Of a DNA stretch of 64,000 nucleotides, positions 47,676 to 58,539 are shown one piece after another. Each line of letters starts with the position of its first letter. The stretch's first letter is position 1. The translations under genes were made by a program, and so were the position numbers. Source of the stretch: Paragorgia papillata (Eukaryota; Cnidaria; Anthozoa; Scleralcyonacea; Coralliidae). The stretch lies in assembly GCA_035771165.1 (NCBI GenBank), contig JAWNZC010000322.1:3247501-3311500 (forward strand), given 5' to 3'. The notes beneath the pieces are model-generated. The model was not told where the DNA came from. It searched no databases and saw nothing but the letters and a program-made list of their open reading frames with translations.

Positions 47676-49082
47676 ATGGCGGGTTTTAGCGGTGACCAGA
47701 GATTTGCAAATGCTGAACCGTCTTTGATACAGGAGCTACAAAATAATGCCAAAAACAAAAATACAGCTATAAGCACTGGTTTCTGGGTGAATGTTTTTAA
47801 GAGCTGGGCAGAACAACGCGGATATTCAGGGGAAATTGAGAAGTACGAAGTGAGCGAGTTGGACACGGCACTTCAACAATTTTACGCCGAAGTAAGAAAC
47901 AAGTACGGGGAAGACTACGAACCGGACAGTCTTCGCGTAATGATTGCAGCTCTCGACCGCTATCTAAAGGAGCATAATTTTAAAACCTCCTTAATTCGTG
48001 ACAGAGAATTCAGCTTGTCCAAACAAGTCCTCGAAGGTAAAGCAAGACGACTTCGCGAAGAGGGGAAAGGAAAGCGTCAAAACAAGGCAAGAAGTTTGTC
48101 CGAGGAAGACGAAGAGGAGCTGTGGAGAGTTGGCAAACTAGGGAACAAAACACCAGAAAGCCTAGTGAATACAATTTGGTGGACACTCACCCAGTACTTC
48201 GGTTTACGTGGCCGCCAAGAACACCACAGTATGGCTGTCGACGACTTCTCGCTTCGCAAAGACGACAACGGTCGTGAATATGTCGAATTTGCTGAAGGCC
48301 TGACCAAAACGAGAGGCGGAGGATTATCGAAGAAATCCCGGGATTTTTCACCAAAAATGTTTGCCACTGGAGGAGAAAGATGCCCTGTCTCGCTGTTTAA
48401 AGAGTACTTGTCGCGCCGACCAAATCATTTACGAACCACAGGCTCCTTTTACCTTTCCATCAACTACAAATCCAAGGACGAAGTTTGGTATAAAGCACAA
48501 CCGATGGGTACGAATCGTATCAATGAAATGATGAAGCGAATCGTTGCTGGCACTTCTCTGGAAAGTAGCAGCAAGAAATTGACAAACCACAGCGCTCGGA
48601 AGACCCTTGTCAACAATTTAAAAAAATGCAACGTTGAACGGTCCTCCATTGTTAAGGTTACTGGCCATCGAAACCTACAGTCCCTTGACGACTACGACGA
48701 AGGAGATGAAGTTGAGCAACGAGATCTCTCTACAAAAATATCTTGTCGAAGCAATTCCAGCAACGTGCAATCTGTATTGTCCGCAGCGTCTAACATCGTC
48801 TGCCAACAGCAACAAAGTTCTGCCTCGACTAGTTCTACGTTAAGTCGTCCGTATGGACTTAACGTCTCTCAACAAGATACAAGTCAAACAAATATGGCCT
48901 TTAACAACTCGTGTTTCAACAGTGCAATGGTCAGACAAGAAAGCCAACATCAGATGTTTAATTCAAACACTTTCCATAACTGCCAAGTTAGCTTTACTGT
49001 CATGTCGAAGCCGTCTGATGATGTACAAGCTCAAGGACAAAAGCGGCGTCGCACTTTCATGATCGACAGCGATTCCGACTAA
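47676..49082 (+). CDS. Crypton-type tyrosine recombinase (DUF3504)
   Basis: 468-aa intronless ORF. An N-terminal helical core-binding part (residues ~30-125, with FKSWAEQRGY and SLRVMIAALDRYL) is followed by a DUF3504 catalytic domain (~165-345), as in Crypton transposons and their domesticated relatives KIAA1958, ZMYM2-4, QRICH1 and KCTD1-like. The active-site set is complete: R178 (FGLRGRQEH), a likely K211 (LTKTRGG), H305 and R308 (NHSARKT), H331 (TGHRN) and nucleophile Y340 (SLDDYDE). Tyrosine recombinases cut and rejoin DNA through a 3'-phosphotyrosine. The tail (350-468) is Ser/Gln-rich with a basic KRRR patch near 457-460 and an acidic end, as expected for a nuclear protein. No zinc-finger MYM repeats. 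It may be a young Crypton or a host gene derived from one. Confidence 0.85.
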   Translation: MAGFSGDQRFANAEPSLIQELQNNAKNKNTAISTGFWVNVFKSWAEQRGYSGEIEKYEVSELDTALQQFYAEVRNKYGEDYEPDSLRVMIAALDRYLKEHNFKTSLIRDREFSLSKQVLEGKARRLREEGKGKRQNKARSLSEEDEEELWRVGKLGNKTPESLVNTIWWTLTQYFGLRGRQEHHSMAVDDFSLRKDDNGREYVEFAEGLTKTRGGGLSKKSRDFSPKMFATGGERCPVSLFKEYLSRRPNHLRTTGSFYLSINYKSKDEVWYKAQPMGTNRINEMMKRIVAGTSLESSSKKLTNHSARKTLVNNLKKCNVERSSIVKVTGHRNLQSLDDYDEGDEVEQRDLSTKISCRSNSSNVQSVLSAASNIVCQQQQSSASTSSTLSRPYGLNVSQQDTSQTNMAFNNSCFNSAMVRQESQHQMFNSNTFHNCQVSFTVMSKPSDDVQAQGQKRRRTFMIDSDSD

Positions 49083-49200
49083 CTGATGAACTATTTGAAC
49101 TGGATATTTTCGTTTTTGAGTGTTATAAATCCAAGTTGTTTAATGTTTTGACTGTACGATACTAGTTACTTCCATTGCTCGTTTGAAATGAACAACTGTT

Positions 49201-50395
49201 CAGTGTTTCCACAATGAAATGTCGAAATTTCCTTTTCCGGTCTTAAAAATTCCTTTTATTTCCTTGAAATGAGAATGTCATTTCCTTGAAATTTCCTTCA
49301 AATTCCTTCAAATTCCTTGATTAACAGAAGGTAATTTTTTATAGTATTGTCGTGTTTTAGTCTGCCAAGCCAGGGTGCATTCCGTGCATAAGTCCACGCC
49401 GGAGATATCCGGCGTAGCGTCCTCGTGCTTGGCGTGCTGGCGTGAGTTACCCAAAATTTGATATCTTGGCGTATTGGCGTACGCACTTGTTCAGCCTTCT
49501 TGGCGTGTAAACGAATGTGACCAGCACTTTGCCTCTTTTGGCGTATTATTTTCTTATTATTTTGCGTATTATTACTTATTATTTTCAAATGTGCATGGCG
49601 TACCAAAAGGTCCGATAAAAAATAATTGGTAGCCTTGGCGTAAAGCTCTGAGCCTCGTCGCCAATCTCCGGCGTGAGACTTGCACGGAATGCACCCTGGC
49701 TGCCAAGTCTCAAAACTCCATCAGATTTTACATCAGATGTAACAATCGCAAGCTTAAAGTTATTAAACACAGCTAGCAATGCATTCTGGGAAGGTGCTAG
49801 TTGTGCCGTTTAGGTGCAGTCCTCACGCAGGATAGTTTACAATCACAGAGTTTACAGTAGGCAGCTTCGCCTCGCTTCTCTAGCCAGTCCTTAAATTCTA
49901 CATAACTCAATCAAGGAATAGAGGAACTTCTGCTCGTACTTCTTCTCTTTCGTGGCAACTTGTCGTCGCTAGTTCGGTACATTTGCTAGTTTCATGCATA
50001 CCCAGAGTGATCAGAGTCAGACTGATGAGAATCGTCAGACTGATCTTCATTAACATTTACACAAACTCCACGCTTCATTTCAGCGCCATTTGCATTTTGC
50101 AATTGCAGCGTCACTGACGTCACGTGATGTGCCAGTTGTGCTAATAAGGTACAGGGGTACTTCATATAATAATATATTCTCAATTTGTATTTTGTAAACT
50201 TGGGGTTGGGACTCGAACAAACTACTAAAACATACAAAAATTTGACATTTGAAAATATTGTTTTACTTTTAGCAAAATTTCCTTAGATTTCCTGAATTTT
50301 CTTAGATTTCCTTGAATTTTCCTTCATCCTAAAAACTTCCTTTTTACAGTCAAATTTCCTTGAAACAGGAAATTTCCTGGAAAGTGGAAACACTG
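49201..50395. mobile_element. hAT element, 8-bp duplication CAACTGTT
   Basis: Ends CAGTGTTTCCAC and the inverted copy; 8-bp duplication exact (49,193-49,200; 50,396-50,403). 1,195 bp including a nested element. On the - strand, near 50,080-49,995, a reading frame ends KRGVCVNVNEDQSDDSHQSD then SDHSGYA-stop, an acidic tail of unknown origin. It lies 118 bp after the recombinase stop codon. Confidence 0.85.
49370..49699. mobile_element. Nested hAT-like MITE, 8-bp duplication CTGCCAAG
   Basis: CCAGGGTGCATTCCGTGCA and its inverted copy at the right; CTGCCAAG on both sides (49,362-49,369; 49,700-49,707). 330 bp, inserted in the hAT element above. Confidence 0.85.
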
Positions 50396-50538
50396 CAACT
50401 GTTGTAAATATTTTAAGACGCATGTCGCGTGACTTTGTGTAAACCAATTAAAACACGACCGGAAGATCAAGTTTTCTTGATCACCGGATGTTCGTCTTAT
50501 AATTGTCTCGCACATTTTCTTGTATATTATTAATAAGT

Positions 50539-50696
50539 AATAGCATGGTTTCTCGTGCAATTTGGAAAAAACATGCACTCGTGAGTTTTTCAAAGACTTC
50601 AAATAGCACTCGTCCTTCGGACTCGTGCTATTTTGATAGTCTTTGAAAAACTCACTTGTGCATGTTTTTTCCAAATTGCACTCGAAACCATACTAT
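50539..50696. repeat. Long palindrome ATAGCATGGTTTCTCGTGCA
   Basis: Arms of about 75 bp (ATAGCATGGTTTCTCGTGCA to its complement TGCACTCGAAACCATACTAT) around the CACTCGTCC-TTCGG-ACTCGTG centre. Foldback element; could extrude as a cruciform. Confidence 0.8.
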
Positions 50697-51095
50697 TACC
50701 TATACTTAAAACAACAAAAATTCAGCTAATTTTTTTTTGAACCAAGCCCATTTCCTTCAACGTTTCAAAAACCAAGTCAAGCGATCAGTTGTACAATATC
50801 TTGTTTTTCATTGGAGCAGACCCACTCTTCAATCTTGACAGTAAACAGAGATAATTTAAAATATTGGAATCTGAAACCAGGGAAGTTCACGATCTTCGTG
50901 ATGCCTTCAAAACTTTCCTTGTTTTTGCTGTTAATCTCTCTTGCATGGCCATGTCTAACTCAAAAAGGTGAGATTTTTACAAGTGAATTGGGTGTATTGC
51001 TGTGAATATGGTTTTTGAGCGAGATATATTTCTGAGATTCGAAATAGCTAGAATCTTCTGCATGATTGCCGGCGAGACACCTATACACTAGGCCT

Positions 51096-51472
51096 AAGGG
51101 ACTTTAAGATGCTAGGACGACGACGGCGGTTAAAAAGCAAGATAAGTTTTACAATTTAAAGAAGTCACGGTTAACTGACTATTATATTTTATATTCGAAG
51201 GTAGTTTAATGACTTCCAAAACGCCCCAGTATTGCTAAAATGATCCCAGTGTCTGTATTGAAGTCTATCTCAAGCAACAGTTCTCAGCTTTTGGCCGTTG
51301 ACGTCGTCCTGAAGACGTGAAAATGCTCTGAGTGGCGTTGTATAGAGAACGAGGACGGCGTTGTGATTACTCTAGCGACGAAAATTATTCATTCTTTTTG
51401 TTTTGCAAAAAGTTCTTTTGTTTAAAGCACGTCGTCGTTGAGGTTGACGTCGTGGATCATAAAGTCCCTACT
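51096..51472. mobile_element. TIR element AGGGACTTTA
   Basis: AAGGGACTTTAAGATGCTAG...CGACGACG at the left pairs with CGTCGTGGATCATAAAGTCCCT at the right. About 375 bp, CG-rich ACGACG words inside. Target duplication not resolved. Confidence 0.55.
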
Positions 51473-52958
51473 ATTGTTATTTTCAAGCAGTAGATTTAAC
51501 TCCAAATGAGGGGTTAAAATAATTGGTCTATAGAATAATCCGTTTTTACTACAGTAAAAACAATGATGCAATTACAGTATGTACTTGTAGCAACCTTGAC
51601 GTATTAATTCAGAGCTGAACAAGATTTTTGACAAAATTGTCTATGCTGGTCATGCTGTGTTCTAATCAATGAACACGGGAATAATGTGCCATCAAGAGAC
51701 AGCAGGCTAAGCACTAACAACTCTACTCATATCTGGCATGAATTCCAAGCCCAGACAGGTGGTCACCCATGCAAATGCTAACTCAATCTAAATTGGGCTG
51801 TACTCCGGTCTTCAGTGGCGAGAGGTAATGCACTAATTAGCTTGATTATATTAAAGCTAAGGTTCTAAAAGTTATAGTCATAAAGTATCATGGTAGTAAA
51901 GCTTTAAGACTAAGTAGGCCAGCCAAATTAACATCACTAAGAACTCGCAAAATTTGACTACAACAGTATTAAAATAACTTCCTTACAAAAAAAATCTAGT
52001 TAGAAAGTAAAGGAAACCGCTTGAGATAACAAACATCTCTCCGAGTATGACAGACATTGGAAAGTTTAATAGTGAATGAAAAGATATGCATACCTGCAGT
52101 AAAAGGTAGAATAAATGTTTGCACATTCATGACACAGATTTTGCATGACATTGACAACTGCAGCATACAATTTAATTACTCCATTAATACATAGACTTGA
52201 CAGTTCTGACACGCTCTGTATATATAGCCTGTAACTGACATTTCATTTAACTTTTTGACGTTTTTGTCATTTACATCGGCAATATATGCTATTAAATAGC
52301 ATATTTCGCTGGTGGACTACGATAGGCTTTTGACATTGTTGCTTGATCATAAAGCTAATTTTGTTTTCTTAGAAGAATGTTATCCATTTCTGTGCGGCAA
52401 AACACATGATCCTTGTCAGTTTACGAACTTAGCTCAATCAGACTGCTGAACACATGCATGTTGGCCATATAAATTGCTTCGGCGGAATACTGAAATCGTC
52501 CATGCAACGTCCATTAAGAAGCTTTCAAAAACTTTTATCAACGTCTAGTAAATCCCAATTAAGAATTGACTACGATTCATACTTCAAATATTTACTAAAC
52601 TTGTAAAAACTTCTTCTTGTTGAATATCACGCTCCTTGAATATCTCGCTTCATGCTGTCTAACAATGACTTATGGAATACTTGGTGTACAGTAGTTATTT
52701 TGGCTCTATATATAACCATGGATAGTGAAATTAAAAAGACTGGATAGGAAACTTGATAGCGTGAGCATAACAACCTGTATGAAATTGACAAGCTTAAAAA
52801 CCCCTTGTACCCTTGTATGTTAAAAGTTTAGGATTAATACAACTTAAAATGAAAATCGAACTGCCTGTAAATACGACAAAGCCACAATACGATAAAATGC
52901 CCGTCTATTCCTACTCATTTTAAAAGAAAATATCAAGGTTTACTAGTTAAAAGTTCAC
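51473..52958. other. Intergenic stretch, nothing recognised
   Basis: Read on both strands; no coding similarity, tRNA-like boxes or paired ends found in these 1.5 kb. Confidence 0.5.
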
Positions 52959-52962
52959 TTAA

Positions 52963-53599
52963 GGTGGCTCCATACAATTTCTTGAAAAATGGAAAATACA
53001 AGTTTAAGAGTCCAAAACACGTACATAAACAATTCGGGAAAAGAATAAAACTAAATGTTATGCAAAATTAAACAGTCTGACAATCAAAAACTGTTACCAC
53101 ATATATACCAACAGTTGTTGCTATGGCAACAATGACGTTTCAAAATGGCTGCCAATTACCTTTCAAACTAATTTAATTCGAAAAAAACTTTGGCGACTCC
53201 CAATTTTTTTTCATTAAAACTTTTCTTCAAGTATGAGTAATCAATAGGCCGATTTTTAAAAAATTCTGTAGAACGAATAATTTTTTCCCCGGAAAAATCA
53301 TGTTAAAATCGGACTATTGCTTACTCGTACTTCAAGGAAAGTTTTAATGAAAAAGAAATTGGGGGTCACCAAAGTTTTTCCCGAATTAAATTAGTTTGAA
53401 GGGTAATTGGCAGCCATTTTGAAACGTCATTGTTGCCATAGCAACAACTGTTGCTATTTATTTGATAGCAGTTTTTGATTGTCAAACTGTTTAACTATGC
53501 ATAACATTTAGTTTTATTATTTTCCCGAATTGTTTAATCACGTGTTTTGGACTCTCAAACTTGTATTTTCCATTTTTCAAGAAACTGTATGGAGCCACC
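52963..53599. mobile_element. Kolobok-like palindromic element, TTAA target
   Basis: GGTGGCTCCATACA at the left and inverted at the right, with TTAA on both sides (52,959-52,962; 53,600-53,603). Pairing extends almost to the centre (~53,280), giving arms near 300 bp. No ORF. A relative lies at 27.55-28.18 kb. Confidence 0.8.
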
Positions 53600-53772
53600 T
53601 TAAAAACCTCAGGAAAACAAGCATACTCACACCATTCGTGACATCGCAATTTGCAACTAGGTTTCAACTATTTTGCAAACTCAGTGAAAGCGATTTAACC
53701 AATCAAAAGGCTCAAAATACCCCACATGACTATTAGTTTCCTATCCAGTCCTTTTACAATCCATGATATAAC

Positions 53773-54595
53773 CATTCTCGTCCCCAGAGCCTCTCCCGTG
53801 CTGGCGCGCGTTAAAAGGCTCTGGGGGAATCCATATATCATCGCGATCTGATTGGTTGTTCAAATTCAAAGGCCTATATAACGATGGAGCTTAGTGAATG
53901 TTTATAAATAAACAGTATTTGAGACACGAAAACTGACAACGAAGCACAATTCTAATCATAGTTCTAATCCGAACAATTTAATCGAACATTTTTCAAAGCA
54001 ATCAACCCGTTTCCCATTATATAATTAAATCAAACACAGAAGACAGACAGCAATTTGAAATCGATAGGCGATAGACGATATCAGACAGCAGTCACAGCAC
54101 ACTGCTGGCTGTTCGTGCATGGTACATATTAATAAGAATCTCATTGAAATATACACGTCAAATATAAACGAACGGTGCAACATATTAAAGAGAACTACCT
54201 TCACTAAAAGAAGCCGTAAATACGAAGAAATTCCGACGCGGCTCTAGTATTGCCAAGCTCTGCAGCGAACTCGTAAATTTTAATGCCTTTTGCCCCGCCG
54301 AATAAACGCGGCGATGAGCTACACTCAGCAGGGACCTTCTTCGAACGGAATATACCACAATCAGAATTGTTCCAAAGTCAAACGAGTCAATACGAGACAG
54401 CCAAACCGCCAGAATCGAAAACGAAAGGAAAATTATATTGCAAACAACTGCCGATGATCTCGTGTCAACTCCCAAACCGCGAACTTACACGCATGCGCTT
54501 TAGAAAGAACACCAAAGAATCTTGGTGTTCCGGTTTGGATTCCCCCTGAGCCTTTTCAGCGCGCCAGCACGGGAGAGGCTCTGGGGACGAGAATG
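53773..54595 (-). mobile_element. CATTCTCGTCCCCAGAGCC element, copy 2
   Basis: Same TIR as 38,076-38,913, in the opposite orientation. Exact 9-bp duplication TGATATAAC (53,764-53,772; 54,596-54,604). 823 bp. Carries the shared frame (IIFLSFSILAVWLSRIDSFD) on the - strand. Confidence 0.88.
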
Positions 54596-54803
54596 TGATA
54601 TAACTGGAATGATATCTTGTTCCCTGCAGAGCCCGCGATCCTTTTGACCCTGAAGTACGTATAGTTCCAGTCTTCTACACGGTATGGTCAAGTCTGATCA
54701 GGTCCATTCTGGTCCCCAGAGCCTCTCCCGTGCTGGCGCGCTGAAAAGGCTCTGGGGGAATCCAAGCCGGAACACCAAGATTCTTTGGTGTTCTTTCTAA
54801 AGC

Positions 54804-54920
54804 GGTAAGCACTAAATGCCATACCGTGAGGCCCCTTGAGCCCGCATTCGGCTAATATTGTCAGCGGTATAACCAGTATAGTAGCAAGTGGGGCATGTCA
54901 TCGTCCAGAATTGGACTATG

Positions 54921-55001
<81 letters not shown>

Positions 55002-55196
55002 AAATAAAAGTAGCGTGCTGCGTAGGCAGTGTTGAAACAACAATCGAAACTCGAAATATAGTAAGCGGTTAGATATTATACTGCCGAAACAGAGAACGTA
55101 GTAGTCTAACATTTCGAGCGAAGGCCCTTCAGAGAGAAACGTGTAGAGTGCCCGATACAGAGATGTAGAGCTTAAAATACAATTTATTTGAAACTA

Positions 55197-55233
<37 letters not shown>

Positions 55234-55933
55234 CAGGTCGTCATTACACTGTGTTTCATCAGCGGACTGCTTAAATAACATCCTAACGATGTGTCACTGA
55301 ATTTAAATTTACATAATGCATGTCTGCGGCGGAAGTGTTAAATGTCTGGTGGTATTTCCTTGAAGTTACACAATAAGTGCTTGTTGACATGGCGACAACT
55401 TGAAAAAGTTCATTTCTTTTATTGAGTGAAGGGAATTTCTGAAATATAATATGAAATTTCTCAGTAAGGCAGAGTTCGCATCTTTTTTATCCGTTTTTAA
55501 AGACGGGCGCTCTGTCTAAGACTAACGACTTAAAAAACGGATAAAAAAGATGCGAACTCTGCCTTTACTCAATAAAAGAAATTAACTTTTATCAAGTTGT
55601 CGCCATGTCAACAAGCACTTAATGTGTAACTTCAAGGAAATACCACCAGACATTTATTATTATTATTTAACACTTCCGCTGCAGACATGCATATTTAAAT
55701 TTAAATTTAAATTCAGTGATAGATGTTAGTGGTTTTCCACTGGCGAATTATGTCGCGAATTTTGTCGCGCAAAGCGGCCTTTTTATTTTGTCTTAATATG
55801 AGCTCTCGAGTGGAACTAATTAGAAATCTATTCCAATCTATTCAATTTTGACAATAGAAATGTCGCTTCGCGCAACTAAACTCGCCAGTGGAAAATCGGC
55901 TTGAAGCATGAAACACAGTGTAATGACGACCTG

Positions 55934-56001
<68 letters not shown>

Positions 56002-56363
56002 TATGTGTGTTTTTGGCATAAAGGCTCAGACACTCACACCAATTGACCAACGCGAAAGCCCAGTTTCTGTCTCAAATTCCAAAGCGAAAGCTTAGTTATT
56101 ACCGCCAAACAAAGGAAAACGGATAGCTATTCTTTTCACGAGTTCGGTTTGCGATAAATTACAAGATTTCCTATAGAAATCGAACGATTTTCCAGTCATC
56201 AAGCTGGACTTCCTTCTCACGAATAAGTGAAATTTTAAACGTAGGTTGCTACAGAGGTTAAGGGAGACATCGGCAGCACAGTGATGTTAACTACAACACT
56301 TGCCTAGATGACCGTAGTATTGCGGGCTCAAGGGGCCTCACGGTATGGCATTTAGTGCTTACC
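54804..56363. mobile_element. GGTAAGCACTAAATGCCATA element nested in copy 3
   Basis: TIR starts GGTAAGCACTAAATGCCATA and is identical and inverted over about 42 bp at the right. 9-bp duplication TTCTAAAGC (54,795-54,803; 56,364-56,372). 1,560 bp, with three TA tracts, a piece of the 534-645 foldback family (55,005-55,150) and a large internal palindrome (next entry). No transposase. Confidence 0.88.
55229..55938. repeat. Internal palindrome between two TA tracts
   Basis: ACAGGTCGTCATTACACTGT at 55,233 is inverted at 55,914-55,933. Closer to the centre, TCTGCGGCGGAAGTG...CCTTGAAGTTACACA pairs with 55,610-55,690, and the GAGTTCGCATCTTTTTTATC arms meet near 55,515. A small foldback (TTTTCCACTGGCGA ends, about 55,733-55,900) is inserted in the right arm. 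Confidence 0.75.
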
Positions 56364-57345
56364 TTCTAAAGCGCATGCGTTTAAGTTCGCGGTTTGGGAG
56401 TTGGACACGAGATCATCGGCAGTTGTTTGCAATATAATTTTCCTTTCGTTTTCGATTCTGGCGGTTTGGCTGTCTCGTATTGACTCGTTTGACTTTGGAA
56501 CAATTCTGATTGTGGTATATTCCGTTCGAAGAAGGTCCCTGCTGAGTGTAGCTCATCACCGCGTTTATTCGGCGGGGCAAAAGGCATTAAAATTTACGAG
56601 TTCGTTTCAGAGCTTGGCAATACTAGAGCCGCGTCGGAATTTCTTCGTATTTACGGCTTCTTTTAGTGAAGGTAGTTCTCTTTAATATGTTGCACCGTTC
56701 GTTTATATTTGACGTGTATATTTCAATGAGATTCTTATTAATATGTACCATGCACGAACAGCCAGCAGTGTGCTGTCTAATATCGTCTATCGCCTGACGC
56801 CTATCGATTTCAAATTGCTGTCTGTCTTCTGTGTTTAACGTTTGATTTAATTATATAAGGGGAAACGGGTTGATTGCTTTGAAAAATGTTCGATTAAATT
56901 GTTCGGATTAGAACTGATTAGAATTGTGCTTCGTTGTCAGTTTTCGTGTCTCAAATACTGTTTATTTATAAACACTCACTAAGCTCCGTCGTTATATAGG
57001 GCCTTTGAATTTGAACAACCAATCAGATCGCGATGATATATGGATTCCCCCAGAGCCTTTTCAGCGCGCCAGCACGGGAGAGGCTCTGGGGGGACGAGAA
57101 TGGATCAGGTCAACCTCAATCTCGTCCCCAGAGCCAAATTGCCCCGGCCGCGCGGGCCAATATAATGGCTCTGGGCAAATCGATTTCAGACACCCAAAAA
57201 TTGGGTGTCCCGTGACCTGCGCAGTAGTTATTTCGTACCTAGGCTCTCTAGAATCTGTATACGCGGTTGAAATATTCTCTTTTGGAGAAGTCTATTTCTT
57301 ACTTAGGTTTTCAGAATATTGGCGAAAATATTACTTTAATTCATT

Positions 57346-57460
57346 ATGACAGACGGTAGAGGACACGACAATTGCTCGCTAGATGCCGCCATTGATTTTT
57401 CTGTGGAAAAAATTGGGAAAAGCGGCTTAAAAATGAAGCCTCAGCAGAGGACGATATTCA
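57346..57460 (+). pseudogene. RecQ-like helicase, exon-like segment 1
   Basis: ATG at 57,346 reads MTDGRGHDNCSLDAAIDFSV, then EKIGKSGLKMKPQQRTIF, up to a donor-like gtacgt. The LK..Q...I segment is the start of RecQ-family helicase domains, just before the Q-motif/motif 0. Confidence 0.55.
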
Positions 57461-57629
57461 GTACGTGAACTGGCATAATACAAATTTTGTATTTGTATTC
57501 CCAAGATGTGCTTGCAGCCAACTTGCTTTGCTAAATCCTTTAATTTTTCAACTATCCTATTGCCTTTCGTGTACAATTTTCTGAAAGGGGAGAGTCAACG
57601 CAGGTGTTCCTTTAATAATATGGTGATAC

Positions 57630-57702
57630 CACTGCGTATGATCTGCTGTTGAAGTCTCAACTAATTTTTGCCCATCCAGAAGTATTTGTCGACAATATGA
57701 AG
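57630..57702 (+). pseudogene. RecQ-like helicase, exon-like segment 2
   Basis: Reads TTAYDLLLKSQLIFAHPEVF then VDNMK up to donor gtatgc. LIFAHPE is the motif-Ib neighbourhood (L.Y..PE in RecQ) that precedes the DEAH box. The Walker A exon expected between segments 1 and 2 was not seen. Confidence 0.55.
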
Positions 57703-58359
57703 GTATGCTTTTCTCATAAATGCTTGTTTTTGAATTACCGTGGTAGTGTGGTTAGATATGTTAAAGTGAGTTAATTGTCTGGCCTAGTAGTAGGTGTTGT
57801 GCATAATTGGCATTTTAAATCTGGTCCAAAGTTCAGTTCATAGTTAATTCCAGTGTGAGATACCATGCATAATGATCAAATAATTTATTGTACCTAACCC
57901 TCGCAATTAATCATCCAATCAAATGTCTACATTAGCATCACATGCCAGCCCAATATTTTACGATGATATAATTTGGGCAGCAACCTTTGGACAGGGACAA
58001 GGTATATGGTATTTACCCGAATTGCACAATTATTTGTTGGATATAATAAGAATACCTATTGGATTCACCTGATATGGAAAATATTTAAGTCTCAAATTTT
58101 AATATTAACAGGCTCGACCTGCGATCTTGCCCAATATTGAATTTTTGACTTAAATATGTTGCCATGTTGGGCTTAGATGAATCCAATAAGTTATATTATC
58201 CGCTTACTGACATACAATTAAAATTTATTGGTTTTCTAAAATAATATAAATTAAAACCAAGCCAAAATATATGTATGGTTCTAATTTTAGTATATATTTG
58301 TTTATTTAAACTCATTTGATTTGATGTGTATTTACATGTATATTATTTTGGTCTTTTAG

Positions 58360-58471
58360 GAAAGATTTTCACCATGCTTATGGGAAACTGGGCTTGCTTA
58401 CTACAAGATTTCCTGATTCATCTAAATTGGCTTTAACTGCAACAGCAACCCAAACCAGAGAAAAGGAGAGT
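58360..58471 (+). pseudogene. RecQ-like helicase, exon-like segment 3
   Basis: Acceptor gtcttttag, donor gtgagt. Reads KDFHHAYGKLGLLTTRFPDS, then KLALTATATQTREKE. DF...Y..L..L...FP....-ALTATAT is the motif II-III block of RecQ helicases. The DEAH box that should precede it is missing. Confidence 0.75.
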
Positions 58472-58539
58472 GTGAGTCTTTAGGGCTTACTAATTATCAA
58501 TGCAAACATTATTGAAGTAAACCCAGAGCAGTGAAATAC

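Larger units (their letters stand above)
54705..57102 (+). mobile_element. CATTCTCGTCCCCAGAGCC element, copy 3, interrupted
   Basis: Third copy: 54,705-54,803 plus 56,364-57,102, with duplication GATCAGGTC (54,696-54,704; 57,103-57,111). It was split by the 1,560-bp element at 54,804-56,363. The intact copies 1 and 2 show the empty site. Confidence 0.88.

Noticed and set aside
48077..48367. Open frames antisense to and overlapping the recombinase
   Set aside because: Shadows of the + strand coding region with no family similarity.
49980..50030. CTGATGA words as further hammerheads (also in the 62-kb array)
   Set aside because: No GAAA box or stem II follows at a suitable distance.
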